Assembly: GCA_001792895.1 (NCBI GenBank)
Contig: MARA01000009.1
Span: forward strand, 310,001-374,000
From: Lentinus brumalis
Taxonomy: Eukaryota > Basidiomycota > Agaricomycetes > Polyporales > Polyporaceae
Reading direction: 5' to 3'
DNA: 64,000 bases
This document shows, piece after piece, positions 11,344 to 24,500 of the stretch (position 1 is its first letter; every line of letters starts with the position of its first letter). Under the pieces are notes generated by a model. That model did no database searches. It was not told where the DNA came from and saw nothing but the letters and a program-made list of their open reading frames with translations. Position numbers and translations under genes: made by a program.

Positions 11344-11400
11344 TGGCTCAGTCGCTGCGGGCTGCTCACCAACACAACCGCACACCACCACGTTCACGCC

Positions 11401-13586
11401 ATGTTCCCCTACTACTACCGCCCTACCACGCCCTCAGACTCCGAGTACCTCCGTGCCCTCGCCGAGGAGCGTGCTGCCCGCGAGCAGTACGCTGCAGCCC
11501 GTCGGGCCCAGGAAGAAGCCCGCCAGCGCGCCGCTCGCGCTCGCGCTGCACGCCGCGCATACGCCTCGCCCTACAGTTCCTACCACGATGACGACTATAA
11601 CCTTGGCGAACCTCTCGACTACGACATGGACCTTGGCCTCGACGATGCCGCGTACTACCCCAGGCAGCGTCCGATGAGCTACGCAGGTCCCTCGCGGCCA
11701 TACGGCTACGCCCCAAGTCTCGGCTCGCCGAGCTATGGGTACGGCCTCGACCCCTACCAGCAGCGCGCCCTCTTGGAAGAGCAGCGGAGGAAGGAGTTGC
11801 TCGAGGAGCAGAGAAGGAGAGAGTTGTTGGAGTTGGAGAGAGAGAAGGAGCGTCGTCGGTTGGAGGAAGAGCGCATCCGGAGGATCTTGCAGGAGGAGCG
11901 CCAGCGCGAGGAAGCCGCGCGACAGAAGATGCTCGAGGAGGAACGCATGCGCCGCGCCTTGGAGGAGGAGAGGCTGAGGCGCGCCATGGAGGAGGAGCGT
12001 ATCCGACGCGCGTTGCTTGAGGAGGAGGAGGCTCGCAGGGAGCGCGACCGCGGTCACATGCGCTCGCAGTCTCAGCAGGCATCCCTCGAGCCTCTGCTTC
12101 GCGCTCTCGGGCTCGTACCCCCTACGTCTGTCCCCGAGTCCGAACCGGAGAAGGTGAGCACACATTTTCCGTTGTGGTATTCAGCCTCGATGCTAACGTA
12201 CATGCAGGAGAAGCCTCGCGGACGTCCATCGCAGGGCCCTCGTCGCAACGCCCCATCGCCGAGCCCCATCCGTCCGTACCCCTTCGGTCGCTCGGCTCAG
12301 CGGAACGAGCCCCAGCGCCCTTCTAACAAGCCGTCCTCCCCACCATCCACTTCCATCCCCATCACGTCACCTAGGCCCGCTCCCAAGGCCAAACCCGCAT
12401 CTCCCAAGCCTACATCTCCCAAGCCCCAGCCAACACCCCCCAAGCCGACGGAGGAGCAGCTCGCCGCCGCCGAGAAGATCCAAGAAGCCTACCGCGCCTA
12501 TTCCTCGCGCAAGGCCTCCCTCAAGTCCATCGCCGGCCTGCGCAAGCGCTTCCTCACCGCGCGCAACGGCTTCACGCTCCCCACCTCGCTCGACTACGAC
12601 ATCCCCACGAACGGACGCATCCCAACGTCGGTCTCCGTCTCCCCGCAAGATGCCCAGAACCTCCCGTCGCCCTCCCTTGAGACCGAGGATCCGTTGGAGA
12701 ACGTGCCCCGGCTCGCGTACACCCCTACGAACGCGCCTCTGCACGCCTACGAGGAGGAGCTGAACCGCATTCTCAGCGCGCTCGACGCCGTTGAGAGCCG
12801 CGGCGACCAGGGCGTGCGCGCGGCGAGGCGCGAGCTTGCCCGGGCAGTCGAGTGCGAGGCTGAGCGCGTCGAGCGCTGGAGAGCTGTCGTCTGGAACTGG
12901 TGGACGCAACAGAACTCGGAGAAGGAGAAGGCGGCCCAGCCTGCTCAACCCGAGGCCGCACAGTCTGCTGAAGCGAAGATGGACGTCGAGCCCCCCGAGC
13001 AGCCCACCACCACCGAGGCCGCCCGATGGAGGTTGAACCGGCGGAGTCAGCGCCAGAACCCACCCCCGCCGCCGCAGACGTCCCATCGTCATCTTCACCC
13101 CAACCCCAACCCTCAGCAGAGTCCGCCCCGATCCCGTCACCCTCAGTCCTCGAGCCGGCCGAGTCCCCAGCACCCGAAGTCGACATCCCCGACGCCGACG
13201 CGGCGGAATCCCAGCTCGCCCCGCCGCAGATCGTCGTCGAGCCCCCATCCCGTGCCGAGCCCGCCGACGCCGACGTGCCCGTGTCGGACGCGGATCCCGC
13301 GCCTCGGTCCTTCTCCGTCCCGATAACGGACTCTGCCCCGGCGCATCCCGATGACACCCCCACACCCGAGCGACCAGCGACGCCTGCGCTGAGCCACGAG
13401 GGCGAGATGGAGGTCGAGCCGGAGGAGGTGATGACGCCCCCGCCGAGCGCCCCTGCGCCGCTCGTCTCTGTAGCGCCTGCCGCGAAGGACCAGCAGCAGC
13501 AGGAGCACCAGGAGGACCAGCCGACATCGAAGCAGCCGCCCCAGCAGCAGCAGGAGCAGGAGCTGCGCGAGTATGAGATGACGTGA
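11401..13586 (+). CDS. BAG-domain protein with IQ motif and long coiled coil
   Basis: Exon 1 is 11401-12153, exon 2 runs from 12208. The N-terminus has a Tyr-rich stretch. Residues about 120-235 are a continuous Glu/Arg coiled coil (LLEEQRRKELLEEQRRREL type). A Pro/Ser/Lys linker, an IQ-like helix (AAEKIQEAYRAYSSRKASL) and a BAG-like helix pair (LNRILSALDAVESRGDQGVR) follow. BAG domains bind the Hsp70 ATPase domain and act as nucleotide-exchange factors. Near 13015-13026 the convincing coding frame shifts by one base: the first frame turns Arg/Pro-rich and stops at 13326, whereas the next frame continues from MEVEPAESAPEPTP as an acidic Pro/Glu tail to the stop at 13586. No GT-AG intron fits. 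A missing C in the run GCCGCCCGATGG would explain it. Confidence 0.75.
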
Positions 13587-14193
13587 AGGAGGAGAGGCGT
13601 CGAGGACGCTTTGCTTTGTAGGATACGCACATACGTACTGTAGTTAGTGTATTTGTAGGATCAGGACTTTGCATCATCTGTGTTCATATGCTCTCCTTCA
13701 ATGCATCATCTTATACCACCTCACATATGCGTGCTCAGTTTCCAGCAACGGTGTTGCGCGTCAGGCGTGTTCGTCGAGCCACCACATGCGACTGGTATAG
13801 AGTTCGTTCAATCTCGTTCTAAGTTAGCAAGCACAAGGTGAACAACGCGTTTCAAGCTACAAGGGCGCTGATACACCCATCGCGCAGATTGAGAGTGAGG
13901 TACCAACGGAGGCCCTGGTCGCGCGCATGAGCGGTGCATAGATGCGCTCAACCGGAGCATGAGGCTAGAAGTCCGGCTCCCGAGGAACAGTGCGTCCACA
14001 CTTCGCGGGCGCAGCGCTGCAGGCAGTGTGTTCATCATGGGAGTAGCAGTTCATCGCGCTGGAAAGAAGCCTTCGGAGAGGCGCTGTCCCGAGTAGATGA
14101 GTACCGGCCGGCGTAGGAGAACCCCAGGCTCGCAGAGCATATCTCAATCATGAGAAGCTAGGAACACAGGGTGCATGTGTCGTTCGTTCATCG
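13587..14193. other. Convergent intergenic region, no gene seen
   Basis: Shared 3' region of the BAG-domain gene and the first DUF6534 gene. No exon, RNA gene or repeat recognised. Confidence 0.5.
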
Positions 14194-16464
14194 CTACGCT
14201 CGTGGATTCGGACATTCTCCTATGAACCGTTTGTCGTCGACCGTCATCCTAGACTCGAGTTTCGAGAAGTCTGTGTCCGCGTCGTGTCCTTCCCGCTCCG
14301 TCTGCACGTTGATCGTGATTCTCTCCGGCATCGTGTCGGGTTCCTGTAAGTATGAGGGAGGAGTGTGGATATGCGGGAGAACAGCCGTCAGAGGTGCCGG
14401 TACGTATAAGTATGCGCAGCGGAAGGACGGACCTCGGGGACGTTCCATCGCTGGACAGTCGCAAGGCGTCGCGCCTGAGCGATGGAGCGAACCGCTGCGC
14501 CGCTGTGTATCTTGAATCCGTCGTTGCTCCCAAGTTTCCGGCAGTTGAGTCTGTAATATTGAGATCATGAGGCGGAATAGCCACACGGTAAGGCATCATA
14601 AGGCCTACACGCTCATGAGTGTCGTTGCATAGACTGGATGTGCGTTGGCAGGCAGTCAGCTACAGCATCACATGGATTATATATACACTGCAGACATACT
14701 CTTGGTGGTGACCGCGTGAACTGCGGACCAGTACAGATTGTTGTCCGTCGATAGGACCTGCGATACAATCGGGGTGAGTTGACGGGCAAACCTGCCAACG
14801 CGAGGGCACGTACGAGGATGAGAACCACGAGGTCAAGGATGCTGTACAGACGTGAGCTTGGCTCATACGTACTGGAGGGTCACATAACGCACAGAACAAG
14901 CAGCCCTGTCGGATACGATCAGCCATCAGCACGCAGCATGTCCCTTGGCACCGCAGCGTACCGGTATTGATGAAGTACACGGAAACGTTGTCCCAAATCG
15001 AAGACTGTCTGCATTGTCTCTTCAGCATGTAGATCAGCATAGCAAACATACCAGGAGACTCACCTTTCATGAGTACTGTGCCCGTTATACATCACGGCCA
15101 GCAAAGCACCGGTTATCGACAGGTCAGCCAGCGTGCCGGCACCGAAACAGAGTGCAATCAGCCACTGTGTCGGCCCTGGTCAGCGATCAGGTGGAACGCG
15201 ATCCCTCAAACGCAGTGCGTACCTTCTTGGAGAAGTATGCAGGCCCGCCGAGTTGGAACCTATACATGCGCTGAGTTTCCATTCGCCTCAGAAGTCAAGA
15301 AACCCGCGAACCCTCTGACACTCATGACTACCGGCGGTCTCTTGGTCAGCACGTCCGACATGCAAACCCGACTGGTGACACATACCGATCCCCAGAGCTT
15401 CATACGTATGCACATCAGCGGGTGCTACTGACGGTGGATTTGATCTTACTGCTTACCTAGCTCGATTACATGGAACCCAGTCTTCCATGAGGAACCGAGG
15501 TAAGCTCGAATCCTGAGTAGCATCCGAGCGTTTTTGAGTACTCACGGCAAGCACAGCAAGAAACCTCAGATGGGATTTGACTTTGTAATCAGTTAGCGTG
15601 TTAGCGTTACAGGTGAAGGAGGACAATCGTACTTTTCCAGATTCGCAAGATGAAGAATCTGTGGATGGATGTCAGTGTAATCGGAGGGAGAGTGCTGGAC
15701 CACGCGAACGTACAGGTGAGTTGCAATGCCGACGAGGACCTGTCAGTGGCGATCAGTCTGACTACGTGAGGAGAATGCGGAGTGAGACGAGACACATACC
15801 GCGCAGACAGATAAGAGCTGTCAGGGGTGGACGATCAGCGAGTCATAACTCATATATGAGGCGAGGACTTGCATTTGCAGACCTGAAGCGGCGTTAAGAT
15901 TGGGTCGCTCAACTAAGGGAAGCACTCACCAGGGTATATAGAGCACGATGTCTAATATTTGGGCGTATTTCGTGACGAGGTCGTGGTAGCTGTAGTATCA
16001 ATTCGTGAGCTCTCGCCGCAGGTCAAGAGGCTCGCTAGAATTCATACCAGTAATGGATGTCGCAAACAGTCCGGAACGTTTCCAAAACCCTGCGCGGGAC
16101 ATTTGAGGCGACATCACAAACGAATCAAACCGAAGGTAGCATACACAACTATGGGTACCTTGATCCGAAGATGATCTCAGCGGGATTCACAATTGACGAT
16201 ATGTCAGACTTACCAGCGTCTTCATGAATGCCCCGTCTGTGGGGTACAGTCGCATGTAGCGGTACGCCTGATGCAGTAAGGCCCCATACAGTCTATGGTG
16301 TGGCGCTCTCAGTCCATCGGGCGCGGATGAACTTGCAAATTGACTTACACGGTGCCGATGAATGAGCCTAGCAACATGGCGCCAGTGGTCTTCGATAAGA
16401 AAGCAGAGGGGTCTCCGAGCAGACTGCTCAGAGCCTCAGCTTCGTTTCGGGAAAGTACGACCAT
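14194..16464 (-). CDS. DUF6534-family multi-pass membrane protein, copy A
   Basis: About 21 small exons on the minus strand. Clear ones: 16464-16349 (start, ending in the first membrane helix), 16292-16214 (LYGALLHQAYRYMRLYPTD), 16158-16145, 16089-16048 (VLETFRTVCDIHY), 15989-15930. Later exons encode THLFFILRIWK, a PQWLIALCFGAGTLADLS helix, WDNVSVYFINTG, ILDLVVLIL and the C-terminal LNCRK. The order matches DUF6534 proteins, seven-helix basidiomycete membrane proteins of unknown role. One intron appears to use a GC donor (AAT|GCAAGT). One exon is 14 and another 12 bases long. The cytosolic tail ends in a charged ITINVQTEREG segment. No stop interrupts the chosen joins. Some late joins are uncertain. 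Confidence 0.75.
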
Positions 16465-17767
16465 TTACGTGCGATGATCGTGCTTTCTCTGTAGAACGGG
16501 TAAGGGAAACGAGATGGGGACGGATTCGAATGTTCTGCGGACTCACTATATGCGAAACGAGGCCCTCCGAAAATGGAGCCCACGGGCACAGCACCGTGAT
16601 GCTCAGAACCATCAAGGGTTCTCTCCCGGGCTCTCCGCGGTAACGCCTACAAGAGCATCGTGCGGTAAGATGTGTGGCATCCAAGAAATGTTGTCGACAC
16701 TTCGCGGCCTTCGTTGAAATCTATAACAAGGCTGTATCTCTGTCAGGCAAGACGAGCACTGTGCCAGAAGACAGACACAACCCATCGAAGTTTCCTGGAT
16801 CATTCAGCCGACGTTAACAATACTAGTACTTAACACTCACCGGCTCAGAGCGCTGGCCAACGCTGTCGATGATCCGCAGTGGTCAGCGAAAGATAACGCC
16901 CATACCACTGTTGATGCGCTCGTGGCTTCTGGAGTGAGCCCGTGAGGGGGTTGTCGCCGCGTAGATAGCAACCGAAGTTGATATTGCATGATACGTGTGA
17001 AGCTTGAGAAGTACTTGAGAACTCGAGCTTCTGTGGGCAGAGATGGCGCCCTGATACGCGCCAGAGAGTACATGATGGAAGACCTAGCACGAGTCGAGAT
17101 GTGGTAGTGAGCGAGACGCTGATGCGGGACTGTAGGGCACTGTGTGCACACTGTCATAGACCATTGGGCGCAGCGAACAGCCAAGGTCCAGGCGTACAAT
17201 CGTTCATCAGATGAAGTCAAGGCTGAAGTTGGCCGTGTTGCACATCGGAGATTGAGCATGCTGCCCATCCTGGAATCAAAATTGAACGATGATGAATGTT
17301 AACAGCAGTTCACAACAATCGCAGTGACAGCAGCATAGGCGCAACCTAGGCGACCCGGTCCGAGCTTATGGGGTGTGGGACGTGGCAGTCTGGCATTGCG
17401 GCATTAGCTGTAAGGACGCGACCAAGCTTCCCGAGGATGATGAGTAGCGTTGAGCTAGTCGCGGCTCTAAGAGTCATGGTCACCGGCGGCCAGACACCAC
17501 ATCAAGCGCCGGATCGAGATAGCGTCTATACCAGACGCTATATTGCGAAACTCGGACTACGACTTGATGCTGGGCATTCTGAAGATTTGCACATAAACTC
17601 TCGATACTCCAAAGTACGATTTGGTACAATATCATCTCAAGAGTCGAGGCTGCCAGGCCCCCAGGGCACCGGCTAGCAGGCCCTGGAACACAAAGTCGCT
17701 TAGGTACGCGTGGCGATCATAGTCCCTGCAAATCATTTCACTGCGCCTCCTATAGTCAAAAGACCCA
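16465..17767. other. Spacer between the two DUF6534 copies
   Basis: 1.3 kb. I looked for the DUF6534 exon series here and found only vague echoes (for example around 17100-17260 minus), not a gene. It may hold decayed remnants of a third copy. Confidence 0.4.
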
Positions 17768-19991
17768 TCATTCTTCAAATATTTCCAAGTGTTTGGTACT
17801 GTCCTGACTCGATAAGTCGCCTCCTGTCTCCGTCTGGACATTGATGGTGATATGAGTCGGTCCCGTTTGAAGCTCCTGTCCGCCATGCACATGGTCAACT
17901 CAATTTTACGAGGACAGTGATGTAGAAGTGATACCTGAGGGATATTCCACTGTTGAATGGTCGCAAGGCGGCCGGCCCGAGCAATAGAGTGCAGAGGTCC
18001 GCCGTTCATTACTCGGAGTTCCTTCCCGGATTCCGGCGGGCGGGAGTTCAGTCTGCAAGAACGTATTATCGGGACTATCGCTTGAAAAAACTGACAAATG
18101 CCACGTACACGCTGAGTAAGGTGATAGCATACACTATATGTAGATCCCAATGAGTCAGCGATGCGCAGAGCTATGGGGAGTAAAAGTCGCGAACTCCTCG
18201 CATTAATCAGTTGTAACGCCCCGTAGTTGACGTTGCTATGTGGAGTCACCGCCTAAGAGTTCATCTGAGCTGATGACACCATGGTTCGTATGCTGGGTGG
18301 CACTCACCAGAATCAACGTCGCCATGTCTAGCACACTTCAGATGGTGTCAGTCAGCGACAACTATACGCCCGAAGTTCACGAAAAGCGGAGGACATCGCA
18401 CAATACCAGGATACCTGTCAATCCGATTCCAGTGAGCCATTTGAGTCGGAGCATCTACACTGCGCTTACCAGTATTCACGAAGTACGCAGCGACCTTGTC
18501 GGCAATCGACATATTCCTATACAGATAGGTAAACCGGATTGTCTGCAAGCCATAGGTGACAGGACATACCGAGTCCGATAGCTGCGTCCTTGATATATCA
18601 CGCAGAGAAGAGCTCCGGAAATCGACATGTCAGCCGAGACATTGAGAGCGAAGCATGTGCCGAGTATCCACTGTAGGTGACCTCACAGAGATGAGCCACA
18701 CGAAGGACTCGCGGTGTATATGTGGGATGTCACTGACGACTTTCATGGTGAAGGCGGCGGGGGAATTGAGGACGAATCTGCAATCATATGTTCAGCGAGG
18801 AGAATGCGATTAGCAGCATGTTCTACGAACCCTCTGACGGTCACGGCTTGTAGCATGCATCAGTTGAAGCTAGCGCGTCCTGCCAAGATTACTCACCAAT
18901 TCCAAAACCTGGATAGTAGATGAATGAAGGGAGGACGTATGTGCGCCTTCACAGCGACTCACCGGTCCCCGCGATGTGGAAAGCTCCCTGAAGGAAGACC
19001 ATCGGGATAAGTTACGTTATCGCACACCGGATGAAGCTTACTTACAGCAAGGACAGACAGCAGTCTGTACGGTCCTCCAACTTCGAAAAAGCGAACGTGA
19101 GGGCAATACACGCCGTGGAACAAGCGAGACGTACTCATCCAGACACGTCGAATGAAGAAGCTGTGTGGGGCCCATCAATACACGTACACCGTCGCAAGAC
19201 TTCCAACGTACATGTGCGTAACAGACGCCGCCGTGATCTTGGCGGAATTAGTTATCATGAGCTCGCTAGAAGATGAGTGCGTACTCCGACAATCGGCAGA
19301 AGCTGCATAGACGTGACACATGCGTCAGTCAGCGCGCGGGAGATTTCATTGAGCGCGACACCCACGTTCCCAGACCTAGAGCATGGTCAGCAACATGTGA
19401 GTCGCAGAGAACTTATAACCTACCACACGTTATGGAGAAAAGCATCCGGGCGTGCATAGTTGCTCACGAATGTGTGATAGCTACATGAGTAAATGAGGCG
19501 ACACGTCGGCGTACAACCCAGGTTGTATAGGCAGAACCTACCAGTAGTGGACACTGCACACGGTGTAGATGGTCTCCACCAGTCTACATCGTCCACGGAA
19601 GCCATTGAGACCAAATATAGATATCGCTCGATTAGACACGACTCACATTACCACAGGAACCTGCCAGATAGGCCGGGATGTCAGTGAGAAGTCACGACGG
19701 CAATCGCCAAGAGATTCTCACCAGTACCCGGATGAAAAGTAGGTCGCTTGAGTAGAGCCGCAAATACCGATAAACCTGGTGCAACAGGAGTCCATACAGC
19801 CTGGGACCACGACGTGAGCCCATGATTGAACGTAGAGCTATAGAGGTCAACGAGAGAGGTACTCACAAGCAACTAATGAAAGAAGCGACCAATATCGGGC
19901 CCTCGGTCTGAGAGAAGATTGACGATAGCTCTGCGACAGATGGCGCCGCCGCCGTGCCATTAGCACCTGCGACCCTGAGAGAAGAGTCCAT
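17768..19991 (-). CDS. DUF6534-family multi-pass membrane protein, copy B
   Basis: Tandem paralogue of copy A with the same exon plan. The start ATG at 19991 opens MDSSLRVAGANG and a first helix ending LVASFISC. Next come YGLLLHQVYRYLRLYSSD, LVETIYTVCSVHY, FVSNYARPDAFLHNVW, a six-codon exon LLPIVG, THIFFIRRVW, AFHIAGTG, a 12-base exon, VLNSPAAFTMK, WILGTCFALNVSADMSISGA, MSIADKVAAYFVNTG, and the C-terminal LNSRPPESGKELRV. The tail ends HITINVQTETGGD, matching that of copy A; the stop is at 17768-17770. The function of the family is unknown. Exon sizes match copy A base for base in several places (18, 26, 26, 25 and 12 bases), which supports the joins and shows an origin by tandem duplication. 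Confidence 0.75.
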
Positions 19992-20075
19992 GGCCGACGA
20001 CAGTGGCAGTAACGGAAACCCGAGTCAATGAAACTGGTGGTTGACCACTTAAACTTCACAGGGGGGATCCACTCG

Positions 20076-20083
20076 CTATATAG
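20076..20083 (-). promoter_or_regulatory. TATA-like box CTATATAG upstream of DUF6534 copy B
   Basis: The self-complementary CTATATAG lies about 85 bases upstream of the ATG at 19991. Confidence 0.4.
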
Positions 20084-20099
20084 CTTGGGTGCCCTGGGG

Positions 20100-21573
20100 A
20101 CAAGATTGGATTCCGTCTGGGAAGTTCACGCGATCCGCCGCCGACATCACGTCTCTCCCTGAAGGGAGCTGTCATCGTGTGATCCCCGCAGTCAGTATAA
20201 GCTCATGGTTAGCAACTAACACGGGTGAAACTAACCTTGCTTTTGGAAGATAGATGGAGAGCAGCTTCGGGAAGTAGCGTTGATCGTCCGCACGGCTTGA
20301 AGGAAGGACAGTCACCGTTCTGGCATGACGCATCAACATCGTGGCCATAGGCTGTGAAAGTATACTGTTCTTGAGCAGCGCACTGAGCACAGCACTGTGA
20401 GAAGTGATCCGACATACCCATTCGGCCTACGATGCACGGCGGCCGTTCGACGAGTGAACCTGGACACGACTGCACAGATCAGGTGGCGGCTGAAGCTTTG
20501 ATAGTCGTTGTACTCGAGGAGACGGGACGAGTAGCATCTGCCAGTGCACTGAGGAAAGCTTGAACCATCCGAGCAAAGGCCGCTGTGCTGGGACACGACC
20601 TGTTCTTCCCGCTACCACTCCGCCCTGGGGCACAACTCACTGCACCCCTAGCAGCCGAAGTCGCCGACAACCCGCCCGTACGTAAACACCACTCTCGAAT
20701 GCACTAGACTCGACTGAAATGCAACTGAAATGCCTCAAGCCAATGGACGTAAGCAGCAGTAGAATCATATACCTTCGTACCTGCAGTCACCCCAATGGCG
20801 TCATGGCGAAGGCACTAGAGGGCAAATATGTCAACTAAGGGTACGATTGGAGGAGGAGGGCATAATGGGCTACTCATTGACACTCCTGAGCTTGCATATG
20901 CCGACATACCGTGTATTATTGCCAGTATGCGTTGCCTCCGCTTCGGGCATCCGTGGATGCTCTCACCCTATATTTCTTACACTTCCCGCTCTTAGCCTCC
21001 GGGCCCTGCATACAAAAATAAGTCAGAATTGCGTCCAGGTTCAACGAGACCATTGGGAGGCGGACCCGATAACACACACCTCATAGGATATTACATCCTA
21101 CCACCTAGTGGCCGCCTCCCAATACCATACTATGATGTCTTCACAACCATGGAAGGCAACGATGCCCGACCTCGAACTCGGAATACTTGTCACATCGGGC
21201 TTGATGCAAAGAATCACTGGATGGCGCGCGGGCCGTTTCATTTGTTCTTCGTCCCAATTCGGAGTGTCGCGCGCCCGGAGACGCCTGAGAATCTGACTTC
21301 GCGATGAGCGAAGATCGAGGGTATACGAGCATGGGCGAGATCTGTTGAGAATGACTATCGCGAGGTACACATGTATAGCTCGGAAGACGAAGAGGAACGT
21401 CAGGAGGAGGAGGTCTTGTATCGCCGCCGTATGCAGGACTGCCACCGGCGGCGCTTCCTGCCTCTTACCCTCATCCACTGCCCGGACTGCGCCTTCGTTG
21501 CCCTCTTCTTCTTTGACGACCCGCACGACCATCCAGCTCGAGAAGACTTGGAACGACACGGTCCGACTAGCAC
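20100..21573. other. Mostly intergenic; possible unrecognised minus-strand gene at about 20180-20670
   Basis: On the minus strand an ATG near 20670 (MSATSAARGA, followed by a GTGAGT donor) is followed by several short open stretches, one reading RLLEYNDYQSFSRHL and another ALLKNSILSQPMATMLMRHA. They might be exons of a small protein, but I could not join them in one frame. 20700-21573 shows nothing recognisable. Confidence 0.3.
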
Positions 21574-24500
21574 ATGTCACGGCGCAGCTATGCCAGCTCT
21601 ATGCATCACGAGAGGAGGACGTCCCGGTTCCGGGTCTCGGAGGAAGAGCTCATAAAGTATGTGACCAGCGACTCGCTTCGTCCGCGCTAGTATCTCATGG
21701 TGCTTCTACTGCAGCTTCGTACTACGGGTAGCGTGAGTATCGCACCATGGAACGAGACACGGCGCAGGACTGATCGGCCCACTGCGCTCAGTCTACTCAG
21801 CTACCAGATGCAGCCCAAGGCGGCAGAAACTGCGCAGCCGGAACCCGAGCGCGACAGAGACTACTCGTCAAGACTACATGGTGCGATATCAAACTCGATC
21901 TTCTCCTTAGGCGACCTCTTCCGGGATGGCCAGAAGGGCGTAAGGTTCCCGAAGGACTTGATCAAGGTGCTGGAGCAGAAGTTGCAGGACATCGCTATGG
22001 GGAAGGATGCTGCGTACGTCCCTTCTCTTCCTTTCTGTCAACTTTTTTGCGGTCGTACATGGCTATCACGCGTGGCCCCCTTCCCATCATGTCCTACTCC
22101 CACTGACTAATTCGCATAGCTACTCAGACCAACTCACGCGACGCACAATGGCTGTCTTCTACGGCCAGGTCAAGGACGAGACGTTCCGACGGCAGATGAA
22201 GGAGAACCGCAAGATCGAGGAGCTGATCCTGATGTTCGCCACCAACGCGACGAACGTCCTGAAGAAGGAGCCTTCGCTCGCCGGTGACGGATGGAAGGTG
22301 GAACTCAACAATCACATAGCCCACTTCATCCGCTTGCTCCGAGAATGCTTACGCCACATCAGCCATGTCTCGCCTGAGCTCACGGCGCGACTTGATATGT
22401 ATACCGCCAAGCTCGCTCCCACACAACAAGCACCCTCGGATTCCGGGTATGATTCCGCCTCGACTTCCAACCGGGATTCCGTTGTTTCGTCAAAGCGAAT
22501 TAGCATGCGAGTCAACGACATGCCTCTGGTCGTCACCGCTGCGAAGCTGTTCAAGATACCTCTTAGTTCCATACAGAAGGAAATCGAGGATATGTCTCAG
22601 TATTGCAACGAGAAAGTGAGTGCGCTGTTACTCCGGAAGCCTATATTGTGCTGAAGTGTGCCAGGCCGCGCTCAATGATCTGAAGGTACGCGGGACGCTG
22701 CCGCGGGTACACCAGTCTTCTGTCGCTCACGACCATTTAGACATGTCTCAAGAACATCAACGCCGGTGCACCGTTTCCCATGCGGCGAGAAGACTTTGAG
22801 AGCGAGGCCGCCTGGCAGTATTGGAAGCATCTGGAGACCTCTCACCTCTCCCAGCTCATGGTCGTCATGGTTCAGTTCAACCCTGAACTGGCCAAATCAA
22901 CACCGTCAGAAGTTCTGCCAGCCACACAAGCCCAGAACGGACGCCCTGGATCCGTGTACTCCACCTACTCAACAGGACGACCTGACTCGTTTTATGCCAG
23001 TGGGTCTGCACAGAGACACCCATCAGTCAGTAGCCGACATTCTGTCGCTTCCACAGGTGGTTTCGGACCGAGCGACCCCGAGGGCGTGTCCAGCGCGCTC
23101 GATGGGGACGACGAGATCCAGGTCGGCTTCCACTTCACGTTCATTCCACCTAATCCCCGGAAGTACTACAAGCGTCTCCTAGAGTACTGCATCGCTGCGG
23201 ACCTCGAGGCGATGCTCAGCCCGGCTGTCGGCGACGACGACGAAGTGTCACTGGGCATCCTGTCACCACCGCACATCGAGTTGATCAACGAGTGCGCACT
23301 GCGATGGCGAATAGGTCAGCCCTACCGCGTTGCTTGCTTCTTGGATATCGTTCGTCAATTCTACGAGCGCAACGAGGTGCCTCTTGAGTGCGTGCCCGAA
23401 GCTATGCACAATATTTCTCGCTTGACCGGCGAAATTGAGCTGGAGAAGTGGGCAAAGCAAGATGTCGACTACCTGGCTCAGATCTACGGCGGCATCTTCA
23501 GCACGTTCTTGTCGCATCTATACCACGCTCTGGACGGTCTGCCACAGATCAAGCCTTCGGATCTCGCCCCGTACTTGTCTGTCCTGGACAGTGTGCGGGA
23601 GAGCGGGCTACTCGAACGGTACGACGTGGACGTCGCGCAACGCATCGGCGAGATCCAAGGACAAGTCCGCGAGGTCGCAGCGCGATACTATGGGCAGAAG
23701 ATGCATGAACTGCAATCTGCACCAGGAGTCAACCGCGCGCTGCCTTTGCTGCTCATGACCGACGAGATAGAGAAGAACGCGAAGCTCCTGGACAAGCGAT
23801 TCCCAGAACCTCTGCTTGGGTGCGTACCTTGATGAATATGCTGCATCGTCTCTTACCAAATAATCGCATCGCGACAGCCACCTGGACATCGTGTCGCTGA
23901 TGCTTGAAGTGCAAATACCTCATTTCCTCATGGATCTTGATGACTCGAAGAAGCGATTATTCGAGGACTCGATGAATGGGCCAACTCCGGATGTGCCTAT
24001 TCAGGACATCTTCTCGCTGTATCGCCGGACAAAGACGCTCCTCGGTATGTACAAGGCCTTCTGCCCGAAGTATGTCCACCCTTGTCTCTATGGTTGCAAC
24101 GACCTGACCGACCTCATGACTTAAGTGGCGAGATTACATTCGACCTTGGAGGCTTCTTTGAGCCGTATGTGCGGCAATGGCTGGTCAACACTGATAACAA
24201 GACCACGCAATGGGTTCAGGCTGTACGTGCTCCACGCTTCCTTCTATCCAGTTCTCACATGATGACCGTCTCCCTCCGCTCTTTAGGCTATCGCTGCCGA
24301 CAAGGTTCGTCTGGCTGTGAATGTACAACGGCATTGTGGCTGAACGATCTGTCTCAGTTCCAGGCCGAGGGAGAAGAGGGTCACAGTTCCTCAATAGTCG
24401 ACCTCTTCGACTCGCTCCGCAGTCCGATACAATTTTTGCAGGACCTTGAATGGATCGACGAATACCAAGAGGCTCGATTCTTCACGAGTCTGTCGAAGGT

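Noticed and set aside
11215..11400. Extension of the BAG-domain protein upstream of the ATG at 11401
   Set aside because: The frame is open, but it would run across the TATA-like box and into the start of the divergent TFIIIC gene; the N-terminus MFPYYYRP at 11401 is more plausible.
12367..13677. Long minus-strand open frames opposite the BAG-domain gene
   Set aside because: Mirror-image of strong codon bias in GC-rich coding DNA; Arg/Gly/Leu-rich with no domain.
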